Assembly (NCBI RefSeq): GCF_026013475.1
Contig: NZ_JAPDPH010000037.1
Location: 1 to 44,772, forward strand
Reading direction: 5' to 3'
From: Micromonospora yasonensis
GTDB lineage: Bacteria > Actinomycetota > Actinomycetes > Mycobacteriales > Micromonosporaceae
DNA: 44,772 bases
In this document: positions 24,360-31,001 of the stretch, piece by piece
Position numbering within the stretch: the first letter of the stretch is position 1
Layout: every line of letters begins with the position of its first letter
Translations under genes and position numbers: made by a program
The notes under the pieces: generated by a model
Database searches by the model: none
What the model saw: only the letters and a program-made list of their open reading frames with translations
What the model was told of the DNA's origin: nothing

Positions 24360-25298
24360 TCAGCCCCTTCCTGTGGCGATGACCGCGACGATCAGGTCCT
24401 GTAGCAGCACCGCGGGAAGCAGCACCACCCAACCGACCTCCATGAACACATCCGGCCGCGCCGCGGGCAGGCGGCGGCGCAGCCACACGAACACGGCCAG
24501 CAGGGCGAGCGTCTTGATCAGCATCCACGCCCAGGCCGGAAGCAGCGGGCCGGCGCCCCCGCCGAGGAACGCCGGCACCGCGAAGCCCGCCCCGGCGGCG
24601 AGCAGCGCGTACCGGCCTCCTTTGAACAGCAGCCGGTCGACCCCGGACAACTCGGCGGTCACACCGCCGGCCACGTCGGCGCCGAGGGCCGGGGAGAACG
24701 GCCCCCAGACCGCGATCGCCAGGACCCCCAGGCAATAGACAAGGAAAGCCACCGGCATCCAGACCACGAACCACAGGCCCTGCTGGGCGGCGGCGATCGC
24801 CCCGAGGTTCAGGCTCGACGCGCCGACCGCAGGTGCCACCAGCGCGAACATCAACGGCAGCTCGTAGGCCAGCCCGTGGGCGAGGAACCGGTATCCGCCG
24901 ACCAGGGAGTGCGTCGAGTTGCCGCCCCAGCCGGTCAGCCACACGAACGCCCACGCCAGCACGTCCATGGCGTTGAACCACACGACCCCGACGTCGAGGT
25001 CGAACAATGTCCACCGTCCGAGCGGCACGACCGTGATGATCATCAGTGCCATCAGCAGCAGCCCTGCCCCGCCGGTCCGCCACAACAGGCGGTCCGCCGC
25101 GGCCGTGGTCCGGCGCCGCTGCCGCATCAGCCGGGCCGCCTCCCCGTACGGGTGGCTCCACCCGGATGACGCGGAGCCGGCTGCCCGGGCGGTCAGGAAC
25201 CCGTCGAGAGCGGCGGCGGCGACCGCCAGCAGTCCGAGCAGCCCGGCGGCCGCCAGCGCCCACCCGCCGGGAACCACGGTGACCGTAGGGTCAGGCAC
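24360..25298 (-). CDS. nuoH: NADH-quinone oxidoreductase-like subunit H (divergent)
   Basis: A 312-residue quinone-site membrane subunit with eight helices. Recognisable parts are GGNSTHSLVGGYRFLAHGLAYELPLMFAL and GVTAELSGVDRLLFKGGRYALL, which match the conserved glutamate loops of NuoH. The usual first-loop GPNRVGP..LQP..DG.KL block is replaced by PYGEAARLMRQRRRTTAAADR, so the interface with the hydrophilic arm has diverged. It starts with GTG at 25298, overlapping the previous gene by 8 bp. In normal complex I, this subunit forms the quinone chamber with NuoB and NuoD. Those are represented here only by the fused protein just upstream. Confidence 0.85.
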   Translation of the reverse strand: MPDPTVTVVPGGWALAAAGLLGLLAVAAAALDGFLTARAAGSASSGWSHPYGEAARLMRQRRRTTAAADRLLWRTGGAGLLLMALMIITVVPLGRWTLFDLDVGVVWFNAMDVLAWAFVWLTGWGGNSTHSLVGGYRFLAHGLAYELPLMFALVAPAVGASSLNLGAIAAAQQGLWFVVWMPVAFLVYCLGVLAIAVWGPFSPALGADVAGGVTAELSGVDRLLFKGGRYALLAAGAGFAVPAFLGGGAGPLLPAWAWMLIKTLALLAVFVWLRRRLPAARPDVFMEVGWVVLLPAVLLQDLIVAVIATGRG

Positions 25299-26544
25299 GG
25301 CTCACCTCCCGGTCGGCGGCGGGCGGGTCGAGGTCGAGACTGGCGATGATGAGCCGGGCGGTGGCAAGATCCCACCCCCGCACGAGATCGGGGATTGCTT
25401 CGACGGGTGTACCGGGCGGCCGGCAGATGGGGTGCTGACCGGCGATGCTGTCCGCGGCATGGTCGAGCATGGCGAGCAGCCGGTCGTAAACGTCGCCCGC
25501 CAGGGTGTCCGGCAGGCCGCGGCGGGCGAGTTCGTGCGCCTCCAGCGGCCCGATCCGGCGCAACGACCACCGCAGCGACCACGACCGGTCTACCCTGCGG
25601 CGGAGCCTGTGGAGCTCCCCCGCAGGCCCGTCGAGGTCCTCGGTGAACAGCAGGGCGTCACGGATACGGCGGGCGCGGGAGACGGCATCGTCCCAGCCGG
25701 CGAGCCCCAGCAGGCTGAGGGCGTTGTCGCACCGTCGAGCGGCGAACTGGCGAGGGTCGTCCGGGGCCGGCGGCGACTCTGCCGCGGTGAGGTAAGGGTC
25801 GTCGGCGACGAGGAGGTCGGCCTGCGCGTCGACGATCACGTCGCCTTGGAGGGTGCACCGCAGGACGAGGCCGGCCGGCCAGTACACCAGGACAGGGCCG
25901 AGCCGAAGGTGCAGCAGATCCATCTCCAGGTCGTCGCGGTCCTCGCCGCCCGCGGCGAGCGGGATGCCGCCGGGGGCCATGTCCATGCCCCCATGCCCGT
26001 GCCCCATGCCGCCGTGGCCGGCGTGCTCCGTGCCATCGTGGCCCGCGCGTCCGGCAGACGGCCCTTGGCCGTGGTCGCCATGCCCCGCGTGGGCGTGATC
26101 GCCGCGCTCCATGCCGCCGCCTGCGGCGTGCTCACCGCTGCCGCGCGGCGGCCCGCGGTCGCCGACGTCGCCGTGGGCGTCGTGCGCCCCGGCGTGATCC
26201 CCTGACCGGTTACGGCTGTCGGCACGCTGCCGTGCCGTGTCGAGCAGGTCTGCCCTGGCCGTGTCGAGGGCGGGAAGAACCGCTTGCGGGGAGTCGATCT
26301 CGATGCGGGCCCGCGGGCCGGGCAGTTGCTCCCACAGCTGCGCCAGCGGTTGCGTCAGGTGCGGGCCGGGCGGGCCGCAGACGGCCAGGATGTCCGCGTC
26401 CGCCGGGGACCGGGCCAGCCGCCATCCCCGGGCAAGGACGTGACGCTCGACCGCGGCCCGGGTCACCCAATGCCCCGGTACCTCCGCGACCAGCACATGA
26501 GCGTGCCGGACGGCGGCATGGCCCAACACGTCGGTCAGGCCCAT
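25291..26544 (-). CDS. Fused degenerate NuoB-like/NuoD-like protein with a His/Met-rich linker
   Basis: A 417-residue protein between nuoA and nuoH. Residues 15-84 resemble NuoB: VAEVPGHWVTRAAVERH, then ADILAVCGPPG and QPLAQLWEQLPGPRARIEI, equivalent to NuoB ADVMIVAGT...YDQMPEP. The CC and GSC ligands of cluster N2 are absent; only Cys56 remains. Residues about 111-190 are a Gly/Asp/His linker with 13 histidines and several Met (GHGDHGQ, GHGHGGMDM). Residues 205-400 recall NuoD: LHLRLGPVLVYWPAGLVLRCTLQGDVI, then SWSLRWSLRRIGPLE, and WDLATARLIIASLDLD, with the quinone-site and Cys features lost. ATG 26544 overlaps the nuoA stop by 10 bp. It may cap the membrane arm structurally or as a metal-binding adaptor. 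NuoB/NuoD similarity is by eye. Confidence 0.75.
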   Translation of the reverse strand: MGLTDVLGHAAVRHAHVLVAEVPGHWVTRAAVERHVLARGWRLARSPADADILAVCGPPGPHLTQPLAQLWEQLPGPRARIEIDSPQAVLPALDTARADLLDTARQRADSRNRSGDHAGAHDAHGDVGDRGPPRGSGEHAAGGGMERGDHAHAGHGDHGQGPSAGRAGHDGTEHAGHGGMGHGHGGMDMAPGGIPLAAGGEDRDDLEMDLLHLRLGPVLVYWPAGLVLRCTLQGDVIVDAQADLLVADDPYLTAAESPPAPDDPRQFAARRCDNALSLLGLAGWDDAVSRARRIRDALLFTEDLDGPAGELHRLRRRVDRSWSLRWSLRRIGPLEAHELARRGLPDTLAGDVYDRLLAMLDHAADSIAGQHPICRPPGTPVEAIPDLVRGWDLATARLIIASLDLDPPAADREVSRA

Positions 26545-26879
26545 CGCAGCGCGCCTTCCCGCCAGGCCCAGAGCACCGCTACGAACGCCCCGCCGAGAAA
26601 GACGAACATCTCCACGATCGCGGCGGCCCCGAGCCGGGCGACGACCACCGCCCACGGGTACATGAACAGCATCTCCACGTCGAAGGCGAGGAAGAGCAGC
26701 GTGGCGAGGTACCACCGCACGTGGTAGCGCGACAGCGCGTGCTCCTCGGGCCGCCACCCGGACTGGAACGGCAGGGTTTCCAGCGGAGCGGAAGCGATCG
26801 CCGCAGCGCGGTGGGCCAGGTACAGGCCGGCGACGATGAGCGCGGCCACCACGGCCATGCTCGCTGCCCCTGCGTACAT
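26535..26879 (-). CDS. nuoA: NADH-quinone oxidoreductase-like subunit A
   Basis: A 114-residue three-helix subunit, slightly shorter than usual. The long loop has FQSGWRPEEHALSRYHVRWYLATLLFLAFDVEMLFMYPWAVV, a close match to NuoA ...F.VRFYLvAmlFiiFDvE..FlyPWAv. It includes the conserved FDVE acidic pair. The ATG at 26879 has a GGAG site upstream. It is the first gene of the eight-gene nuo-type operon, and the next gene overlaps its end. As in complex I, it would help form the quinone-channel region of the membrane arm. Confidence 0.92.
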   Translation of the reverse strand: MYAGAASMAVVAALIVAGLYLAHRAAAIASAPLETLPFQSGWRPEEHALSRYHVRWYLATLLFLAFDVEMLFMYPWAVVVARLGAAAIVEMFVFLGGAFVAVLWAWREGALRWA

Positions 26880-27346
26880 TCCGCTCCTGTCCGCGCTGTC
26901 GTGTCGGGTCTGTTCGGCTGCCCCAGAGCTGTGCCGTCGCGGTCATTCGTGGCGCCGCACGCTACGGCGTCCGTCGCGTGAAGGGCTGCCGCCCGCGGAT
27001 GGCGTCGCTCAAAACAACGAGCCGTCGGCGGAGAAGCGATGGCGCGCGCCTTCGGCAGCCGGCCTTGCTGCACATGATTGGCTCGCACACCGGCGACGGC
27101 ACCGACCATCACCAGGATCTGGCGCACCACCGGACGTCCGCCGGAACTGGCGGCGCCGGGATCGGCACTCTAGTGCCGTGACCACAAACGTTGCCAGTGG
27201 TCACGGCGAGGTCAGGCGGCGGCCATCCGGGCATGGCTCAATGCCGCTGGTCGTCGCCTGGAGCCGTCGAGGCAAACGTCCTTGGGACGCCGCGTTAGCA
27301 TCGAGTGTCGGCGCGAGCGGGCCACTGCTCGAGCGAGGAGGGGTCA
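26880..27346. other. Gene-poor region upstream of nuoA and a membrane-protein gene
   Basis: This 467-bp region contains no convincing gene. It must hold the nuoA promoter on the minus strand. It also contains an IS630-type end (27173-27192) that forms a hairpin with 27197-27206. Confidence 0.55.
27173..27206. repeat. Solo IS630-type terminal inverted repeat with hairpin
   Basis: GTGCCGTGACCACAAACGTT (27173-27192) matches, in reverse complement, the outer end of the IS630 element at 28995-29014 in 19 of 20 bases, and a TA precedes it. CCGTGACCAC (27176-27185) also pairs perfectly with GTGGTCACGG (27197-27206). It may be the true left end of a larger element or a relic of another copy. Confidence 0.7.
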
Positions 27347-27790
27347 TTGGCGGCGACACGGACATCGTTCCGGCGGTGGGCCGGCGTGCCCAGGTGGGTT
27401 CGGGTTGTGGTGATCGCCGCCGTCTGTGTCTTCGCGTATGGCGGGATGGTTCACCTGGGCGACCTGCTCAGGGTCCGGCCGGGTGGTCCAAGCCCGTCCA
27501 TCCCCCTCTGGCTGATGTGGTACTTCACCTCGCTGACCGTGTTCGACCCGCTCGCGGCGCTGCTGCTGGCGCTACGTCGGCTTGAAGGGCTGTTGCTCGG
27601 CTGCGTCCTGCTCGCCAGCGACGCGGTGGCGAACGGGTATGCCAACTACGTGCTGGACGCCGCTCCTGGGATCACGCTCGGCCGGATCGGGCAAGCGATC
27701 ATCACGGTGCTCGCGGTCGGCCTTATCGCTGCGGCGCCCAGGGTTGCACCCTGGCTGCATCGGCCGGGACGTCTCGGGCTACTGCCGTAA
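27347..27790 (+). CDS. Small membrane protein of unknown function
   Basis: A 147-residue protein with four likely membrane helices: WVRVVVIAAVCVFAYGGMV, LWLMWYFTSLTVFDPLAALLLAL, LLLGCVLLASDAVANGYANYV and AIITVLAVGLIAAAP. It starts at TTG 27347, chosen because GAGGAGGGG lies directly upstream; a longer GTG at 27305 lacks this. It looks like a common actinobacterial hypothetical protein but I cannot name a family. Its last codons (after about 27780) lie inside the possible left end of the IS630 element, so the C-terminus may have been altered by insertion. It may alternatively be a passenger between matching IS ends at 27173 and 29014. Confidence 0.65.
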   Translation: MAATRTSFRRWAGVPRWVRVVVIAAVCVFAYGGMVHLGDLLRVRPGGPSPSIPLWLMWYFTSLTVFDPLAALLLALRRLEGLLLGCVLLASDAVANGYANYVLDAAPGITLGRIGQAIITVLAVGLIAAAPRVAPWLHRPGRLGLLP

Positions 27791-29014
27791 CCGAGCGACG
27801 TTGACGGGTCAGGCTGCGCGGGTGGCGGGTTGGCCCCATCGTCGTTGGCGTTCGCTGCGGATGCGGGCGCGTTCTCGACGTTGGGCGGCCAGGACCTCGG
27901 GGTGGCGGGCGTTGGCGTTGCGCCAGCGCAGGTAGGCCTGCAGTTTCCGAGCCAGCGCCGGGTGGTTCGGGTGATTCGAGCCGGCGATGACGAAGGTGCG
28001 CAGCGGTCCGAACTGGGCCTCGATCGGGTTGGCCCAGGAGGCGTAGGTCGGGGTGAAGCAGAGCTCGACCTTGTTCCGGGCCGCCCATGCCCGGATCTTC
28101 GAGCCCTTGTGCGCGGACAGGTTGTCCAGGATCACGTAGATCGGTGCCCCGTCCGGCCTCGCGGCGCGGATCGACTTGAGCGCGGCCAGGGTGTTCGCGG
28201 CGCTCTTACACCGCCGCACGACGCCCCAGAGTTGATCGTCGCCGACTGAGTAGCAGCCGTGGAACTGCCGGACGCCGTGCAGCTTGTGGTAGTTCGCGGG
28301 CAGCCGGTGCGGATGGCCCGCGGGTGCCCACCCGGTGCCGGCCTGGGGGCGGATCACGAGGGGTCCGAACTCGTCGAAGGCGAACACCCGCTGCGGGAAG
28401 TGGGCGCTGACGTACTCGATGCGGGCGAGTTTGGTGTCGCGGTGCGGGTCGGTGGACTCCTTCCACGTCTTGGTCCGCTGGAAGGTGATCCGATGCCGGT
28501 GCAGGATCTGCCGCAGCCGTTCCCGCCCCACCCGGACCCGGCGAGCGGAATGAACGCGCAGGTGGTCGGCGAGCTTGCGGACGCTCCACCGGGTGAACGG
28601 CCGCCCCAGCTTCTCGGGGCGGGTGTTGGCCGTCTCGACGATGAACTGCTCCTCGTCGCTACTGATCTGGCGGGGACGGCCACCCGCCCACTGAGGGTCC
28701 AGGCTGGCCATCCCCATCTCGTTGAACCGGTGGATGACCTGCCGGATCGTGTCCTCATCGGCCTGAACGAGACGGGCGATCGCCGGCACCGTGTTCCCGC
28801 CAGCCGAGGCGAGCACGACCATCGCCCGACGTAGTCGGATCGGTGAACCGGTTCCCCGGCGGGTGATTCTGAGCAGCTGCTGACCTTCCTGATCACTCAG
28901 CCGCCGCACGCGTACAAGATCTGCCACCGCCATAGCCTGACCGCCGCGACCTCGCAAGGCCGACAGGCCAGACGGCGTGTCAGCCAACACCGTGAACGTT
29001 CGTGGTCACGGCAC
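27782..29014 (-). mobile_element. IS630-family insertion sequence
   Basis: About 1.23 kb, with the transposase filling most of it. The right end (28995-29014) is AACGTTCGTGGTCACGGCAC followed by TA. The left end CTGCCGTAACC at 27782, preceded by TA, matches it imperfectly (TGCCGT, ACC, ACGTT and ACGG blocks, with one gap). TA flanking both sides is the IS630 target duplication. A far better-matching end lies further out at 27173, so the left boundary is uncertain. Confidence 0.7.
27809..28933 (-). CDS. IS630-family transposase
   Basis: A 374-residue transposase in one uninterrupted frame. The N-terminal helix-turn-helix (VRRLSDQEGQQLLRI to IRQVIHRFNEMGM) is followed by the DDE domain. The catalytic residues are Asp187 (FAFDEFGPL), Asp270 (YVILDNLSAHKG) and Glu305 (WANPIEAQFGPLR), the IS630 arrangement. 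I used the ATG at 28933, leaving about 80 bp to the right terminal repeat. All three acidic residues are intact and no stop interrupts the gene, so the element is potentially active. It lies between a membrane-protein gene and a KmtR-like regulator, both on the other strand. Confidence 0.92.
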   Translation of the reverse strand: MAVADLVRVRRLSDQEGQQLLRITRRGTGSPIRLRRAMVVLASAGGNTVPAIARLVQADEDTIRQVIHRFNEMGMASLDPQWAGGRPRQISSDEEQFIVETANTRPEKLGRPFTRWSVRKLADHLRVHSARRVRVGRERLRQILHRHRITFQRTKTWKESTDPHRDTKLARIEYVSAHFPQRVFAFDEFGPLVIRPQAGTGWAPAGHPHRLPANYHKLHGVRQFHGCYSVGDDQLWGVVRRCKSAANTLAALKSIRAARPDGAPIYVILDNLSAHKGSKIRAWAARNKVELCFTPTYASWANPIEAQFGPLRTFVIAGSNHPNHPALARKLQAYLRWRNANARHPEVLAAQRRERARIRSERQRRWGQPATRAA

Positions 29015-29022
29015 TAGCGCTC

Positions 29023-29382
29023 ATGTACGCACCTGACAACGCCACCCACCTGCCGGACGTCGGGCGTGAGCCGCCCAGCCCTCGGCAGGTGGAGACGGTG
29101 GTGATCGCGTTGCGGATGCTGGCCGACCCCACCCGGCTGCGGATCCTGTGGCACCTGGCCGGGGCGGAGTACGACGTCGCGAGCCTCACCGCCGAACTCG
29201 GGGCGTCCCGGCCGGCGGTCTCCCAGCACCTCGGCAAACTGCGGCTGGCCGGTCTGGTCACCGTACGCCGGGACGGCCGCCGGGCGGTGTACTCGGCCCG
29301 CGGCGGACACGTCCGCCGAATGGTCGCCGAGGTGCTGTGGGCGGCGGACCACCAGCTGACCGGGGCGGCCGACCACGAATGA
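29023..29382 (+). CDS. ArsR-family metal-sensing regulator, KmtR-like
   Basis: A 119-residue ArsR/SmtB repressor. It begins MYAPDN, like mycobacterial KmtR (MYAD...), and shares LRMLADPTRLRILWHLAG, SRPAVSQHLGKLRLAGLV and RRDGRRAVYSARGGHVRRMV. KmtR senses nickel and cobalt through C-terminal His/Glu ligands. Candidate equivalents here are the His in GGHVRR, Asp-His in ADHQL and the final ADHE. The ATG lies only 7 bp after the TA flanking the IS630 element, so the original upstream region has been displaced, and any promoter or operator may now be lost or provided by the IS. No obvious metal exporter follows; the next gene is convergent. Confidence 0.8.
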   Translation: MYAPDNATHLPDVGREPPSPRQVETVVIALRMLADPTRLRILWHLAGAEYDVASLTAELGASRPAVSQHLGKLRLAGLVTVRRDGRRAVYSARGGHVRRMVAEVLWAADHQLTGAADHE

Positions 29383-29471
29383 GCCCGTGCCCGGCGCTCA
29401 GCCGCAGCCGGCCGCCGGGCCGCCGAGGGCACTGGCCAGATCCGGCACTGGAGCAGGCCTCCGTGGCGGTG

Positions 29472-30560
29472 TCACGGCCGCTTCGTCGTGAGGCCGGTGC
29501 ACCTCTTCGCCGCAGCGATCTTGTCCTCGATCCGCTCCCGGGCCGCGCCGGACACGAGCACGGGCTGCCCGGTGCCCGACACCGTCGCTGGCAGGAACTC
29601 GTTGCGCACCACCGTCCGCCCGTGCACGGTCAGCCGCAGGACGCCGGAGTCGGTGCTGTGCGAGTCGCCGTACCAGAGGAAGTTGCCGAGCCCGTAGTGC
29701 ACGTAGGTCTTCCCCAGCCAACCGTCGGCGAGCAGGGTGTGCGCGTGGGTCCCGATCACGATGTCCGCTCCGGCAGCGGCCATCCGGCCGGCGAACGTCT
29801 TCATCTCCCCTGTCGGGCAGGAGTTGCCCTCGACGCCCCAGTGCATGAAGACGATCACCAGGTCGGCCTGGCTGCGCGCTGCTCGCACGGCGGCGGTGGC
29901 TCGGGCCTCGTCGAACGCCATCGCGATTCCCGGCCGGGTGTCCGTCGCTTTCCACTGGGTGGGCAGCGCGTGCACCTGCGACATGCCCAGCACCGCGATC
30001 CGCACACCCTTCACGGTGCTCAGCCACGGTGCGTACGCCGCGTCGGCGTTGCGTCCCGCGCCGAACACCGGGAAGTTCGCGTCCGCCGCCGCGTCGAGGG
30101 TGTCCAGCAGCCCTACCTGGCCGTAGTCGAGGGTGTGGTTGTTGGCGACCGACACCGCGTCGATCCCGGCCGCGCGGAGCGCCGAGTACGCGGTTTCCGG
30201 CGATCGGAACTGAAAGCGCTTGGGCTGCGGGGTGCCGCGGTTGGTCACCGCCGTCTCGAGGTTGACCACGGTGAGGTCGGCATCGCGTAGCACCGACGCG
30301 ATGCGGCCGAATGCCGTCTGCGGGTCGTCGAGCAGACGCAGCGTACGGCCCGTGAAGTGCACGTCACCCGCGAAGGCCAGCCGCAACTCGACCGGCGGGG
30401 CCACGCCCGGCCCGGTAGCGCTCGGCGATGCCGTGGCGCTCGACGTCATCGCGGCCGGGGGCTTCCATTCGACCGCCGGGCGGCCTTCGGTGGCGCACCC
30501 CGCCACTGCTGTCCCGGCCACGACGGCCGCCACCGCCACCCGCACCTTGGCGCTGATCAC
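29472..30560 (-). CDS. CapA-family (poly-gamma-glutamate synthesis-type) lipoprotein
   Basis: A protein of about 362 residues. The N-terminus is a lipoprotein signal (VRVAVAAVVAGTAVAGC, acylated Cys near residue 20) and a Ser/Thr/Pro linker. The metallophosphatase-like CapA domain follows: LRLAFAGDVHFTG, LTVVNLETAVTNRG, VSVANNHTLDYG, VIVFMHWGVEGN and ADIVIGTHAHTL. CapA proteins take part in poly-glutamate capsule formation, but in actinobacteria most members are uncharacterised surface proteins. Start choice is between GTG 30560 and GTG 30566. TATCCT lies six bases before 30560, which would suit a -10 box for a leaderless message. It stands alone, convergent with the ArsR gene and next to the IS605 remnant. 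Confidence 0.85.
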   Translation of the reverse strand: MISAKVRVAVAAVVAGTAVAGCATEGRPAVEWKPPAAMTSSATASPSATGPGVAPPVELRLAFAGDVHFTGRTLRLLDDPQTAFGRIASVLRDADLTVVNLETAVTNRGTPQPKRFQFRSPETAYSALRAAGIDAVSVANNHTLDYGQVGLLDTLDAAADANFPVFGAGRNADAAYAPWLSTVKGVRIAVLGMSQVHALPTQWKATDTRPGIAMAFDEARATAAVRAARSQADLVIVFMHWGVEGNSCPTGEMKTFAGRMAAAGADIVIGTHAHTLLADGWLGKTYVHYGLGNFLWYGDSHSTDSGVLRLTVHGRTVVRNEFLPATVSGTGQPVLVSGAARERIEDKIAAAKRCTGLTTKRP

Positions 30561-30605
30561 CGGCACAGGATAGTGGGGTACGCGCCCAGGCATGACGCCG
30601 TTTAC

Positions 30606-30994
30606 TGTGTTGACATCCTCCCGGCCCTGAAGGGACCGGGATTCCCACGGTCGCCCGTGAGATTTTCCTGTTTCATCGCCGACTGCCTTGCCGGGAGGTT
30701 TCCCTTGGGGTCTTACGTCAGCTCCGCAGGCGCGCCGACGACTGCCCGTACGTGCTGCGCTGGCGGTCCACCGCCCACGCGCGGGTACGCGCTTCCAGTG
30801 CCCGGTTGTACACCAGACGCACGCACCCGAAGGTGCGGTTCAACAGCTCAGCCTGCTCAGGCGACGGGTAGAAGCGGTACTTGTACGCACGCTTCACCAC
30901 CCACGCCTCACAACTTACCGTCCACGTAAGACACTCACTAGAAGGGAGGGGCGGCGTTTCCTCCCGGCCCTAAACGGCCGGGTTTCCACGCCGC
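30606..30994 (-). mobile_element. Internally deleted IS605/IS200-type element (TnpB only, PATE-like)
   Basis: About 0.39 kb with recognisable IS605-type ends. One end has the hairpin CCCGGCCCT/AGGGACCGGG (30620-30640), in the context normally found at the tnpB 3' end. The other has nested stems GCGGCGT/ACGCCGC (30951-30994) around CCCGGCC/GGCCGGG (30963-30982). Between them only the first 60 codons of tnpB and a short tail remain. Exact ends are approximate because these elements make no target duplication. Confidence 0.7.
30718..30900 (-). pseudogene. TnpB (IS605 OrfB) N-terminal fragment
   Basis: The 60 visible residues MVKRAYKYRFYPSPEQ, then LLNRTFGCVRLVYNRALEA, are the N-terminal helix-turn-helix of IS605 OrfB/TnpB, the RNA-guided nuclease ancestral to Cas12. 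Full proteins are about 400 residues. Coding stops at 30718, and just downstream the sequence resembles the tail and right end of such elements, so most of the gene, including the RuvC catalytic residues, has been deleted. The fragment cannot be active. It could be mobilised only by a transposase acting in trans. Confidence 0.8.
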
Positions 30995-31001
30995 AATTCC
31001 G

